A stretch of 21,930 bases of DNA from UBA7937 sp034419095 (GTDB lineage Bacteria > Chloroflexota > Anaerolineae > UBA7937). The first letter of the stretch is position 1. Each line of letters starts with the position of its first letter. The stretch is from contig DAOULQ010000210.1 in assembly GCA_034419095.1 (NCBI GenBank), forward strand, positions 1 through 21,930. The letters are read 5' to 3'. A program made the position numbers and the translations under genes. The notes under the pieces are model-generated. The model did no database searches and was not told where the DNA came from. It was given only the letters and a program-made list of their open reading frames with translations. Shown here piece after piece: positions 8,161 to 15,053 of this stretch.

Positions 8161-8922
8161 TTATTGGGCCGTATAACCCCCATCTATGGAGAGTATCGCA
8201 CCCGTGGCGTAGGGGGACTCATCGGAGGCCAGAAAGAGAATCCCCGCGGCTATCTCTTCGGGCCTTCCCATCCTCTTCAAGGGGCGATCTTCCTCTAGGG
8301 CACGCTGGGTACTCTCCGGATCTTGAGCCTCGGCGATCACCTTCTCCACCAAAAGGGTCAAGGTCCTGCCCGGGCAGAGACAATTGACCCTGATATTATG
8401 GAGTGCGAAATCAAGGGCCGTACTCTTGGTCAGGGCTATGACCCCGCTCTTCGATACGTTATAGGCCAGCTGGTTCTTGATACCGACGATGCCGGCCTCA
8501 GACCCGATGTTAACGATAGACCCGCCTCCACCCTTGATCATCTCAGGGATAGAGTACTTGGAACAGAGGAAGACCCCCTTCAGGTTGACATCCAGAATCC
8601 GATCCCACTCCTCCTCAGCAGCCTCCACCACATCGCCTTGTGCGTAGATCCCGGCGTTATTTATCAAAATGTCGAGTTTGCCGTATCTCTCGATGGTTCT
8701 CTGCACCATCTTCTTCACGTCGGCGGCTTTGGACACATCCACTTGAACGAATATGGCCTCGCCACCATTTCCCTTGATGAGCCGGACGGTCTCTGCCCCC
8801 TCATCTGGATCACAATCGGCAACCACAACCTCGGCCCCCTCCTTGACGAAGAGGAGAGCGGTGGCACGACCTATCCCTGCACCTGCGCCTGTGATGATAG
8901 CAACTTTGCCCGCTAGCCTCAT
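8161..8922 (-). CDS. Short-chain dehydrogenase/reductase (SDR), 3-oxoacyl-reductase/sugar dehydrogenase type
   Basis: This 253-residue classical SDR has the cofactor motif TGAGAGIG (11-18), NNAG (88-91) and the catalytic residues Ser141, Tyr154 and Lys158 (YNVSK). Asp36 at the end of the second beta strand (VVVADCD) favours NAD over NADP. The C-terminal YATGAILSIDGGYTAQ is typical. It lies between the sugar receptor gene and the ATPase gene, where only transporter genes are usual, so it probably performs an early oxidation of the imported sugar or polyol. A GGGAGG site is five bases before the ATG. The family is broad, so substrate assignment rests only on context. Confidence 0.93.
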   Translation of the reverse strand: MRLAGKVAIITGAGAGIGRATALLFVKEGAEVVVADCDPDEGAETVRLIKGNGGEAIFVQVDVSKAADVKKMVQRTIERYGKLDILINNAGIYAQGDVVEAAEEEWDRILDVNLKGVFLCSKYSIPEMIKGGGGSIVNIGSEAGIVGIKNQLAYNVSKSGVIALTKSTALDFALHNIRVNCLCPGRTLTLLVEKVIAEAQDPESTQRALEEDRPLKRMGRPEEIAAGILFLASDESPYATGAILSIDGGYTAQ

Positions 8923-8984
8923 CCTCCCCTCCCTTCACGCATTTCAAGCCCAATCCAGCAGGAGGCTTCAGTCCCTATTCGGGG

Positions 8985-9017
8985 GGAAGGATCGCCCCTG
9001 AAAGAGGCGATCCTTCC
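8985..9017 (-). repeat. Perfect 12-bp stem-loop between receptor and SDR genes
   Basis: GGAAGGATCGCC (8985-8996) and GGCGATCCTTCC (9006-9017) are perfectly complementary around a nine-base loop. The stem sits 27 bases downstream of the receptor stop. No U-run follows on the minus strand; the next bases are C-rich. The best reading is a stem that protects the receptor mRNA 3' end and gives more receptor than downstream products, as seen after mal and rbs receptor genes. A weak attenuator is the alternative. Confidence 0.65.
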
Positions 9018-9043
9018 TTGACCCAGGGTCAGCATGGTGACTG

Positions 9044-10309
9044 CTACATGCGAGGCGATCCGCCCTCCTTGATGGTCTCCCAATCGATAGGCTCCAGCGC
9101 AGGCTCGGGGTAGAAGAGGCGAGCGTTCTCCTGATACATAGTCCGCGGCCGGATGTCGAAGATCTCGGGGACCTCCCCACCGCAGACCATGGTCACCGCG
9201 AACTCGGTCCCGTACCAGCCCCACTCTGGGAAGCCATGGTGGGTCTCGGCTATCATCTTCCCCTCGAACACCCTGTCGGCGGACTCGGGCGTGACGTCGT
9301 TGGTGAAGATGGCTACCTTATCATCACCTAGCACTGGACCTTCCCCGGCAAGCTCCAGCCGACCAGCAGCCTCGGAAGCCAGCATGGCCCCCAGGCCCAT
9401 CTCGTTGGAGGCGGCCCAGATACCGTCCAGATCGGCGTAAGCCGTCAGGAAGTCCTCGGCGCACTTGATCCCCTTCTCGCGGTTCCAATCCGCGGCGCAG
9501 GGTGCTCCCACGACCTCGATGCCCGGGAATTCATCCACGATACTGTGGAAGCCGTTCAGGCGCGCCGTGGAGAAGAAGCCACCGGCGATGCCCTCGATGA
9601 TGGCCACCTTGCCCTCGACCTCAGCTCTCTCCTCATCGGTGATGGTCTCGTAGAGATCCTCCCACCAGGCCAGATCGAGATAGGTGCCAGTCTCGACTTC
9701 TACCTCGCGACCCGTCCCCAGGACACCCGGCCCTCCGAAGTAGTCCACTAGGGCGAAGCCGGAGATCCTTCCGGCTATGGTGTTGTCGAAGCCGATGTAG
9801 GAGGCCACCTCCACGCCGGCGATAGGCTCCAGCAGGTTGACGATGATCACCGGGATGCCAGCCTCATTGGCCTTCTTGATGGCCGGGATGACCACCTCCA
9901 CCTCGATGGGAGAGATGCCGATGGCATCACACTCCCTGGCCACAAAGTCCTCGATGATGGCCACTTGGTCGCCGAAGGCTATGTGGCTGGTAGGCGCTTG
10001 AGAGACGACGCTGACGAGTTTGAACCCATTCTTCATGGCGTCGGCGGCCGAGAGCAGCCAGTAGTCGGTGGCTGTCCTGAAGACCCCTGTGATGTCGGGC
10101 GGGGTCCAACAGATGATGATATCCCTCTCGTAGCATGGTGCCTCTGGCACAGGCGTCGGCTCCACTACCACCGTCTCCTTCACCGGCACCTCCACCGTCT
10201 CCACGACCCTCTCGGGCGTTGGTGTCGCCGCCGGTGCACATGATGCCACCACTAGCGCCAGGAGAGCCACAAAAGCCACCATACCCGCCCAGCGCAATCT
10301 GCTAGACAT
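9044..10309 (-). CDS. Sugar-binding lipoprotein of the ABC transporter (periplasmic binding protein-like)
   Basis: The 421-residue protein starts with a lipoprotein signal peptide and lipobox VVASC (lipidated Cys24), followed by a Pro/Thr/Val/Glu-rich linker to about residue 58. The rest resembles the ribose/galactose-binding family (Peripla_BP_4): IIEDFVARECDAIGISPIE, KKANEAGIPVIIVN, IGFDNTIAGRISGFALVDYF and DLDGIWAASNEMGLGAMLAS are the usual hinge and pocket segments. It captures the substrate outside the membrane and hands it to the RbsC-like permease. GGAGGGG and AAAGGAAAG sites precede the ATG. A long 247-base leader region separates it from the regulator gene. Confidence 0.94.
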   Translation of the reverse strand: MSSRLRWAGMVAFVALLALVVASCAPAATPTPERVVETVEVPVKETVVVEPTPVPEAPCYERDIIICWTPPDITGVFRTATDYWLLSAADAMKNGFKLVSVVSQAPTSHIAFGDQVAIIEDFVARECDAIGISPIEVEVVIPAIKKANEAGIPVIIVNLLEPIAGVEVASYIGFDNTIAGRISGFALVDYFGGPGVLGTGREVEVETGTYLDLAWWEDLYETITDEERAEVEGKVAIIEGIAGGFFSTARLNGFHSIVDEFPGIEVVGAPCAADWNREKGIKCAEDFLTAYADLDGIWAASNEMGLGAMLASEAAGRLELAGEGPVLGDDKVAIFTNDVTPESADRVFEGKMIAETHHGFPEWGWYGTEFAVTMVCGGEVPEIFDIRPRTMYQENARLFYPEPALEPIDWETIKEGGSPRM

Positions 10310-10391
10310 CTTTCCTTTCCCCTCCTTTTAAGATAGTGGTACTTCCTGCCTTATCTGGTAGTCGCCTCTCCCTCACCCCCTTTCTCTAAAC

Positions 10392-10418
10392 TTCTCTCCA
10401 TCAAAGATGTAGAGAGAA
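10392..10418. promoter_or_regulatory. Inverted repeat in the receptor-gene upstream region, possible operator or leader hairpin
   Basis: TTCTCTC-CATC (10392-10402) pairs with GATG-TA-GAGAGAA (10406-10418) around a three-base loop, with a two-base bulge: 11 pairs in all. It lies about 80 bases upstream of the receptor ATG and directly downstream of a TTGACA hexamer on the minus strand, where a -10 element would sit. It could be an operator for the GntR-type regulator or an RNA hairpin. Confidence 0.4.
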
Positions 10419-10435
10419 TCCTCAAAGCATGTCAA
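10413..10435 (-). promoter_or_regulatory. Candidate promoter for the receptor and catabolic genes
   Basis: A perfect TTGACA lies at 10435-10430 on the minus strand, about 120 bases before the receptor ATG. At 16 to 18 bases downstream only weak -10 matches (TCTACA, TACATC) are seen, so the promoter may need activation or may be incomplete. Confidence 0.35.
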
Positions 10436-10556
10436 CGTAGTTTGTGCTCTGAACTCAGTAGCTGGATACCTGCTCTTCAATGACCAAGCAAACAAAAATC
10501 GACCGTGATAGTAGCCACCCGTTGCCTAGAAGGGTGGTTGCTTCTGAAGATACCCA

Positions 10557-11384
10557 TTAACTCAAGGTATTGCTTCTGGGCAGATTTTTGAAGATATCCT
10601 CGGGCGAAAGTTTCTCTGCTTTGCCGGGGCGCACGAGCTCTACCTCAAACCGGCTCCTGTCGCCTCGGTGCTTCGCCTTAAAGTACTCGATAGGTTGGCC
10701 ATCCTTCAGGTAGCTGATGCTCCTCAGCAAGATTATGGGGTCCCCCTCCTCGATCTCTAAGAGGTTGGCCTCCTCTTTTGTGGCAGCCACAGCTTCCAAC
10801 GTGCGACGGCCATAGACTAATTCTAACCCGTACTTCTTCTCTAATATCGCGTATAGGGATTGGGTAGAAAGATCCTCGTCAATGAGCTCGGGGCAGAGTT
10901 TATAGGGGACATAGGTGATCACTAGAAGGATCGGCTCATCATCGACAAATCGCAAGCGGTCGATCATGACCACCGGCTCACCTTCTTCTAAGCCTAGCGC
11001 GTCTGCGATCTTCAGCGGTGCGGAGACGACCTCCTGTTCCAGCACCTTCGTCGAGGGTTTCAGCCCCAAGGCCACCATATCCTCATAAAAACCCGTTAGA
11101 TGCTGAACCAGACTCTCACCGATTTTCGGTTCGGCTACAAAGGTGCCTTTTCCCTTCCTCCGATACAATGCGCCTTCGTGGACAAGTTCATTCACCGCCT
11201 GTCGGACCACTGTTCTACTGACATCGAAGGTTTCGCAGAGTTCCGCTTCCGACGGGATCTTTTGCCCTGGTTTCCACGTCCCGCTTTCGATCTGCCCTTT
11301 TAGGAACTCTTCCAGCTGATAGTAGTAGGGGACAGGGCTATCCCGCCGAATGACTTCTGATGCTGACAGGTAATCCTGTATCAT
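10557..11384 (-). CDS. GntR/HutC-family transcriptional regulator with UTRA ligand domain
   Basis: The 275-residue protein has an N-terminal winged helix-turn-helix (about 15-87) with the GntR signature PSEAELCETFDVSRTVVRQAVNELVHEGALYRRKGKGTFVAEP. From about residue 95 a UTRA effector domain follows (LTGFYEDM, VVMIDRLRFVDDEPILLV, YGLELVYGRRTLEAV, PIILLRSISYLKDGQPIEYF), which in this family binds a sugar or sugar phosphate. The frame can start at a TTG two codons earlier, but the ATG at 11384 has AAAGGG at a proper distance. It is the first gene of the minus-strand locus and probably represses it until the inducer appears, and may regulate itself. Confidence 0.93.
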   Translation of the reverse strand: MIQDYLSASEVIRRDSPVPYYYQLEEFLKGQIESGTWKPGQKIPSEAELCETFDVSRTVVRQAVNELVHEGALYRRKGKGTFVAEPKIGESLVQHLTGFYEDMVALGLKPSTKVLEQEVVSAPLKIADALGLEEGEPVVMIDRLRFVDDEPILLVITYVPYKLCPELIDEDLSTQSLYAILEKKYGLELVYGRRTLEAVAATKEEANLLEIEEGDPIILLRSISYLKDGQPIEYFKAKHRGDRSRFEVELVRPGKAEKLSPEDIFKNLPRSNTLS

Positions 11385-11426
11385 CGTCAACCCTTTGTCT
11401 TGTCATCCTATCATATCCTCTCGGTA

Positions 11427-11455
11427 AGTATACATCACCTTGCCTCACTTGTCAA
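11427..11455 (-). promoter_or_regulatory. Sigma-70-type promoter of the regulator gene
   Basis: On the minus strand TTGACA (11455-11450, perfect) and TATACT (11432-11427, five of six) are separated by exactly 17 bases, about 43 bases upstream of the regulator ATG. The -10 overlaps a small GTATAC palindrome, a plausible place for autoregulation. Confidence 0.7.
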
Positions 11456-12113
11456 CCCTCCAGTATCTCTCATGTCGAATGCGACAAATAGGTGGTAGGG
11501 GGGCGCATGGTGATAGTACTCAAGGTATTTTTGTATCTGCTTTGATGTCTTGGACGTCACGCTTCCATCAGAAGAGTGACCCTGATTTCCTGACGGCCCA
11601 CTAGACCTATCAGTCGAGGCGGTGTTAAACGAGCTCGGGGAGAGACCGGCTCCCTGGAAGATATGGCTTCGCTTCGCTCTGGCCAGGCTGTCTCGCCGGT
11701 CTTTCCCGTATGAAGGAGGGGCAATCATCGGGAGGAATGAGCCTTTCTCCCAACCCACTCCAGTTCTTCTCGTGCCTTTGTCGGCCCTCTTTGTGGACTT
11801 TTACACCTCGTGGAACGCATAACCACAGGCTCAGAACTGGATCTGACAGTCTTGGACATGCTCTAACTTGCCATTGTTGGGGTATAGCCATGGTGTAACA
11901 TGCCGCCGGGTTAACTTGGAGGGGTGGGAACGGGTCGGATGCATAGATCCACAGATAAGTATGCTTATCTCTGGTTTCCCCGACTCCTGACTGCCGCGGA
12001 CTAAACGTCGCCCCATCGCTCTTGTGTGAGTCTAACCCTTGCGACCAATGATCCCAGCTGATTCTGCCAATCTGTCCTCAACCAGCTCTTCTTCTCAAAA
12101 GCCTGAGCCAGGC
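11456..12113. other. Gene-poor stretch between the sugar locus and the tRNA genes
   Basis: About 660 bases hold no gene I can support. Open frames of 60 to 107 codons occur on both strands, but they have low-complexity or unfamiliar products, overlap each other and lack good ribosome sites. The one structured element is a seven-pair inverted repeat AGATAAG-TATG-CTTATCT at 11953-11970. Decayed mobile DNA is possible, given the remnants beyond the tRNA genes, but nothing in it is recognisable. Confidence 0.5.
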
Positions 12114-12142
12114 TTGACGGGAATGCGACCTGATGCTATAAT
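12114..12142 (+). promoter_or_regulatory. Strong promoter upstream of the tRNA genes
   Basis: TTGACG (12114-12119) and TATAAT (12137-12142) are exactly 17 bases apart: five of six and six of six matches. Transcription would start near 12149, about 115 bases before tRNA-Lys. Confidence 0.75.
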
Positions 12143-12218
12143 TTGATCGAGGTTCAACAAGGGTCTAGAAGGGGGGTGAAAATAGAGTCACTGATTCGTC
12201 TTTTGTAGAGGAACGTAG

Positions 12219-12239
12219 AGGCCTAGAGAGAGGCTTTTT
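12219..12239 (+). terminator. Weak intrinsic terminator or attenuator-like hairpin before tRNA-Lys
   Basis: AGGCCT (12219-12224) pairs with AGGCTT (12231-12236) with one G-U pair around a six-base loop, and five T residues end at 12239. It lies between the strong promoter and the tRNA genes. It could end a short RNA of about 90 nt or be only a processing stem. Confidence 0.35.
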
Positions 12240-12262
12240 GCACGTTCAAACATCAAAAACGT

Positions 12263-12336
12263 GGCCCGCTAGCTCAATTTGGCAGAGCAGCTGACTCTTA
12301 ATCAGTAGGTTCCAGGTTCGAGTCCTGGGCGGGTCA
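12263..12336 (+). tRNA. tRNA-Lys (anticodon CUU)
   Basis: The acceptor arms GGCCCGC and GCGGGTC pair over seven positions. The D arm is GCTC/GAGC, the anticodon stem GCTGA/TCAGT encloses loop CTCTTAA with anticodon CTT, and the T arm is CCAGG-TTCGAGT-CCTGG. The discriminator is A and no CCA is encoded. Confidence 0.95.
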
Positions 12337-12339
12337 TTT

Positions 12340-12424
12340 GGGGGAGTGTCGGAATTGGCAGACGAGCGTGATTTAGGATCACGTGGAGCGATCCGTGGGG
12401 GTTCGAGTCCCCCCTTCCCCACCA
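12340..12424 (+). tRNA. tRNA-Leu (anticodon UAG)
   Basis: The acceptor arms GGGGGAG and CTTCCCC pair. The anticodon stem CGTGA/TCACG holds loop TTTAGGA with anticodon TAG. There is a long type II variable arm, T arm GGGGG-TTCGAGT-CCCCC and an encoded ACCA 3' end. It starts three bases after tRNA-Lys, so the two share a transcript. Confidence 0.95.
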
Positions 12425-12657
12425 GATAGAGGTTTCCCGGAGAGGGAGACCTTGTTACTATGTGCGCAATCGGTACTCAACTAGATGGCCGAGGAGAGGG
12501 CGTGGAAGGATGGCCAAGACCGGCTTTGTCCTGTCCGCCCTTGGGCTCGTTGGTGCCAGCCTGCTCCCTGGCCCAAGTCGCCTGCCCCAAGGCGTGCCAG
12601 GCCGGGGTACCAGGACGGGCTGGTACGTATATGCCGCGATCTTTTTCCTTGTTACTC

Positions 12658-12687
12658 TTGCGCTAGAGACAGGGTTTGTGGTAAATT
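12658..12687 (+). promoter_or_regulatory. Possible promoter of tRNA-Arg
   Basis: TTGCGC (12658-12663) and TAAATT (12682-12687) are 18 bases apart, ending nine bases before the mature tRNA. The matches are partial. The 230 bases upstream back to tRNA-Leu hold nothing else I can support. Confidence 0.35.
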
Positions 12688-12695
12688 ATATCTGC

Positions 12696-12767
12696 GCCCC
12701 CGTAGCTCAGTGGATAGAGCAGCGGCCTCCGGAGCCGTGTGCGCGCGTTCGAATCGCGCCGGGGGTA
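12696..12767 (+). tRNA. tRNA-Arg (anticodon CCG)
   Basis: The acceptor arms GCCCCCG and CGGGGGT pair with a G-U at position 1. The D arm is GCTC/GAGC, the anticodon stem GCGGC/GCCGT holds loop CTCCGGA with anticodon CCG, and the T arm is GCGCG-TTCGAAT-CGCGC. The discriminator is A, with no encoded CCA. It is 272 bases from tRNA-Leu and is followed within five bases by decayed recombinase sequence. Confidence 0.94.
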
Positions 12768-12771
12768 CTTT

Positions 12772-12965
12772 CTAGATACACTGGTCATCAAGAGTCAAAA
12801 CGTAGAGGGGGAACGTGTAGTAGAGCGTTCCCGTTTCGTTACCTACTTCGATCTTCTGGACGAAGCTCTTGGGCACTCGTCTCCGCACTGTACCCTCTTG
12901 GAGGTTGCCCTTGAGCCGCTGCACGGCCTCCCTGAAGAGTTCCTCCGAGACCGCGACCCTTCCTG
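12772..12965 (-). pseudogene. C-terminal remnant of a serine site-specific recombinase
   Basis: Reading from 12965 down to a TAG at 12774-12772, about 63 codons include FREAVQRLKG and then RRRVPKSFVQKIEVGNET and LYYTFPLY. This matches the C-terminal pattern of large serine recombinases, in which a helical stretch leads to FVxKIxV, a short turn and a YxFP strand. The catalytic domain is absent. The frame upstream runs into an unrelated transposase remnant on the other strand, so this is a fragment. It ends five bases from tRNA-Arg. The match is by eye, with no alignment done. Confidence 0.5.
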
Positions 12966-12997
12966 AGAGGAGAAAGGACCCCAGGGAGCTAAGAACC

Positions 12998-13153
12998 ATG
13001 CTGGTAATCGAGGAGAGGAGAAAGGTGATGCGCGACCCCACCATCTCTCTTTATGGTCACCGATACCGGGTTCCGCCAGGGTACATCAACTGTCGGATCT
13101 GGATAAAGATCATCCGGGAGACAAGGTCATCTTTTCCCTACTGGATCCTGTAA
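12998..13153 (+). pseudogene. C-terminal remnant of a Mu-type/IS DDE transposase, frameshifted
   Basis: From the ATG at 12998 the frame reads IEERRKVMRDPTISLYGHRY followed by VPPGYINCRIWIKII. That is the beta-rich domain found at the C-terminus of Mu-type and related DDE integrase-fold transposases (RKV, GTISLYGxRYxVP). The expected continuation GDKVIF appears in another frame at about 13112-13135, so a frameshift has occurred. The catalytic core is missing upstream. Confidence 0.65.
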
Positions 13154-13240
13154 GGAGAGGCAATGGGAAAGACCATTTGGAAGCAAAGGCTGAAGGTTTG
13201 GCTTTGTGCGTTACCCAAACTCAACAGCCGGACAGTTTAG

Positions 13241-13254
13241 ATGTTACGTAACAT
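13241..13254. promoter_or_regulatory. 14-bp perfect palindrome upstream of the kinase promoter
   Basis: ATGTTACGTAACAT is a perfect dyad ending 12 bases before the -35 hexamer at 13267. This is a typical place for an activator or repressor dimer. No regulator is identified. Confidence 0.5.
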
Positions 13255-13266
13255 GTCTATCCCCCG

Positions 13267-13295
13267 TTGACAGGCTAACCGGAAAATAGTATAAT
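13267..13295 (+). promoter_or_regulatory. Perfect consensus sigma-70-type promoter of the histidine kinase gene
   Basis: TTGACA (13267-13272) and TATAAT (13290-13295) are both perfect and separated by 17 bases. The start site would be near 13302, leaving a leader of about 43 bases before the kinase ATG. Confidence 0.8.
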
Positions 13296-13344
13296 ACCTC
13301 CAAAATCCTAAAAGCGGTGAATCTGGCGAGGAAGCGCGCAGGCC

Positions 13345-14805
13345 ATGGATGTGCAGCCACATGAGCGGGAGAAATCAGCAGGGCTGGGGGAGCTTCCGCT
13401 CCTGGTCGAGGTAAGCAAGGCCCTTGTCTCCTCTCTGGCTCTCAAAGAGATCCTGGATCATGTAGTTGAAGCAGTGGCCAGAGCGATGCAGGTCAGGATC
13501 TGCACCATCAGGCTCCTGGAAGGCGATGAACTGACCATCGGAGCAGCGGTGGGATACAAAGATGAATCGGCGCGCCAGCACCGCGTCAGAATCGATGAGC
13601 GCCTGGCCTGCGTAGTCCGAGACCACCAGCCACTATTGGTCGAGGATCTGTGGAAATCAGAGGACACCCCCGGAAGCCGCCGAGAGAGAGCCAAGCGAGA
13701 GGGGGTACACTCCTTCCTCGGAGTCCCTATGATCTCCAAGGGGGAAACCATCGGTGTTCTTAGCGTCTATAGGGAGAAGCCTCATCGCTTCACCAGAAGA
13801 GAGATCGACCTTCTCCTCACCATCGCCAACCAGGCAGCCCTGGCCATGGAGAACGCCAGGCTCTATGAGAGGGTCAGTGAACACGCCGAAGAGTTAGAAC
13901 GCTTGGTGCAGGAGAGGACAAAGGAGTTGCAGGCTATACACGCGGAGTTGCTACAGAGCGCCAAGTTGGCTGCCTTAGGCCAACTGGCTGCTGGGGTAGC
14001 CCACGAACTGAACAACCCCCTGGGGGCCATCTCCGGCTATTTAGAACTCTTACAAGAGGAGGTGAAATTGGGACCCCAGGAGACGGAATATGTGGAGAGA
14101 ATAGGGAAGCGTATCCAACAGGCGACGAAGATCGTGAGAGAACTGAGGAGCACATGGACGCCTTCCGAGCCAGCCTGGCAGACCATTGACATTAACGACA
14201 TCCTAGAGGAGACCTTGACCTTAGTAGAACGACGGCTCTCCCTGCATCAGATAAAGATCCAAAAAGAGTTAAATCCCGATCCGCCACCGATTCACGCCGA
14301 CCCAGATCGACTGCAACAGGTCTTCATCAACCTCATTACCAACGCCAGCCAAGCCATGGGAGAGGGAGGCACCTTAAGGGTCATTTCCCAGGAATCGAGG
14401 AGTGGCGAGTGGGTGGAGATAATCTTCGCCGATACGGGAGAGGGTATCGCCAAGGAGCATTTGAACAAGATATTTGACCCCTTCTTCACCACCAGGAGGC
14501 CAGAGAAGGGGATGGGCTTAGGGCTTTCCGTCAGTCATAGGTACATAAGAGACCACGGAGGGGCCATCGATGTCTGGAGCGAAAAGGGAAGGGGTGCTGT
14601 TTTCAGAGTAGCCCTGCCCCCTTCAGGGGCCAAGAGATGTTGGGAGATCCTCGATTGCGACGAGAAGGAAGGATGCAGGGCCGTGCAAGAAAAGGCCGAC
14701 TATAGATGCTGGTCAGTGATGGAAGATGCATCGCTGTGCGAACGCTGTGAAGTGTATAGAATAAAGGCGCTCCCATCCCTCGATGAAAGCCTCCTGCCCG
14801 AATAG
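13345..14805 (+). CDS. GAF-domain sensor histidine kinase with C-terminal cysteine-rich module
   Basis: The 486-residue protein has no membrane segment or signal peptide, so it is cytoplasmic. A GAF domain spans about 18-170 (REGVHSFLGVPMISKGETIGVLSVY). A coiled coil of about 172-208 leads to the dimerisation helix with phospho-acceptor His220 (AGVAHELNNPLGAISGY). The ATPase domain has the N box (FINLITNASQAM, Asn329/Asn333), DTGEG (363-367) and GMGLGL (389-394). After residue 429 is a module with CWE (432-434), Cys438, Cys444, CW (455-456), and Cys465 and Cys468 (LCERC). It resembles the paired Cys-Trp modules seen in some signalling proteins and may bind metal or sense redox state. A GAGGAAG site lies about 10 bases before the ATG. 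The likely partner is the receiver protein at 15275-15670. Confidence 0.93.
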   Translation: MDVQPHEREKSAGLGELPLLVEVSKALVSSLALKEILDHVVEAVARAMQVRICTIRLLEGDELTIGAAVGYKDESARQHRVRIDERLACVVRDHQPLLVEDLWKSEDTPGSRRERAKREGVHSFLGVPMISKGETIGVLSVYREKPHRFTRREIDLLLTIANQAALAMENARLYERVSEHAEELERLVQERTKELQAIHAELLQSAKLAALGQLAAGVAHELNNPLGAISGYLELLQEEVKLGPQETEYVERIGKRIQQATKIVRELRSTWTPSEPAWQTIDINDILEETLTLVERRLSLHQIKIQKELNPDPPPIHADPDRLQQVFINLITNASQAMGEGGTLRVISQESRSGEWVEIIFADTGEGIAKEHLNKIFDPFFTTRRPEKGMGLGLSVSHRYIRDHGGAIDVWSEKGRGAVFRVALPPSGAKRCWEILDCDEKEGCRAVQEKADYRCWSVMEDASLCERCEVYRIKALPSLDESLLPE

Positions 14806-14818
14806 CGTGGTGAGGTAG

Positions 14819-15016
14819 ATGGTGATGGGGGCCAATGGAGAAGAGACCAAGATTCCGGTCGTAGATGACGATCCAGATGTGCGTTTCATCCTCAAAGAGA
14901 CCCTTAAGAAGATAGGATATGAGGTCCAAGCGGTAGAGAGCGGTTGGGAAGGCCTTGAGGCCAAGAAATGGTCTATCTGCGACCATCGGATGACAGGCCG
15001 TGCCCAAGGGAGATGA
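14819..15016 (+). pseudogene. Truncated response-regulator receiver domain
   Basis: The 65-codon frame begins 14 bases after the kinase stop. It has the receiver start TKIPVVDDDPDVRFILKETL and GYEVQAVESGWEGLEAKK, then CDHRMTG, which keeps the phospho-acceptor region (Asp55) but is a few residues short before it. It stops after RAQGR, where helix 3 should begin. Strands 4 and 5, the conserved Thr and Lys, are absent in all frames before the terminator at 15054. A Pro replaces the usual hydrophobic residue in strand 1 (KIPVVDDD). ATG at 14825 with GAGGT upstream is an alternative start. It was probably the kinase partner and is now non-functional. Confidence 0.8.
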
Positions 15017-15053
15017 AGATATAGGTCAATCAGAATCCAGCCGGGAACTTTGA

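Noticed and set aside
10508..10534. CCACCC/GGGTGG inverted repeat after the regulator stop, considered as a terminator
   Set aside because: Only six pairs with an eleven-base loop, and the nearest T-run is about 15 bases further on; termination is not supported.
11435..11891. Two overlapping minus-strand frames of 107 and 88 codons upstream of the regulator
   Set aside because: They overlap each other and the regulator promoter, have unfamiliar composition and lack good ribosome sites. No family features were seen.
11953..11970. Seven-pair inverted repeat AGATAAG/CTTATCT, considered as an attachment site or terminator
   Set aside because: No U-run, no nearby gene and no second copy in the window; recorded only as a structural feature of the gap.
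12462..12914. 150-codon plus-strand frame across tRNA-Arg, with a membrane-like segment and the phrase APVAQWIEQRPPEP
   Set aside because: The last part is the well-known false translation of a tRNA gene, and the frame runs on into recombinase remnant. The first 65 codons have no clear homologue.
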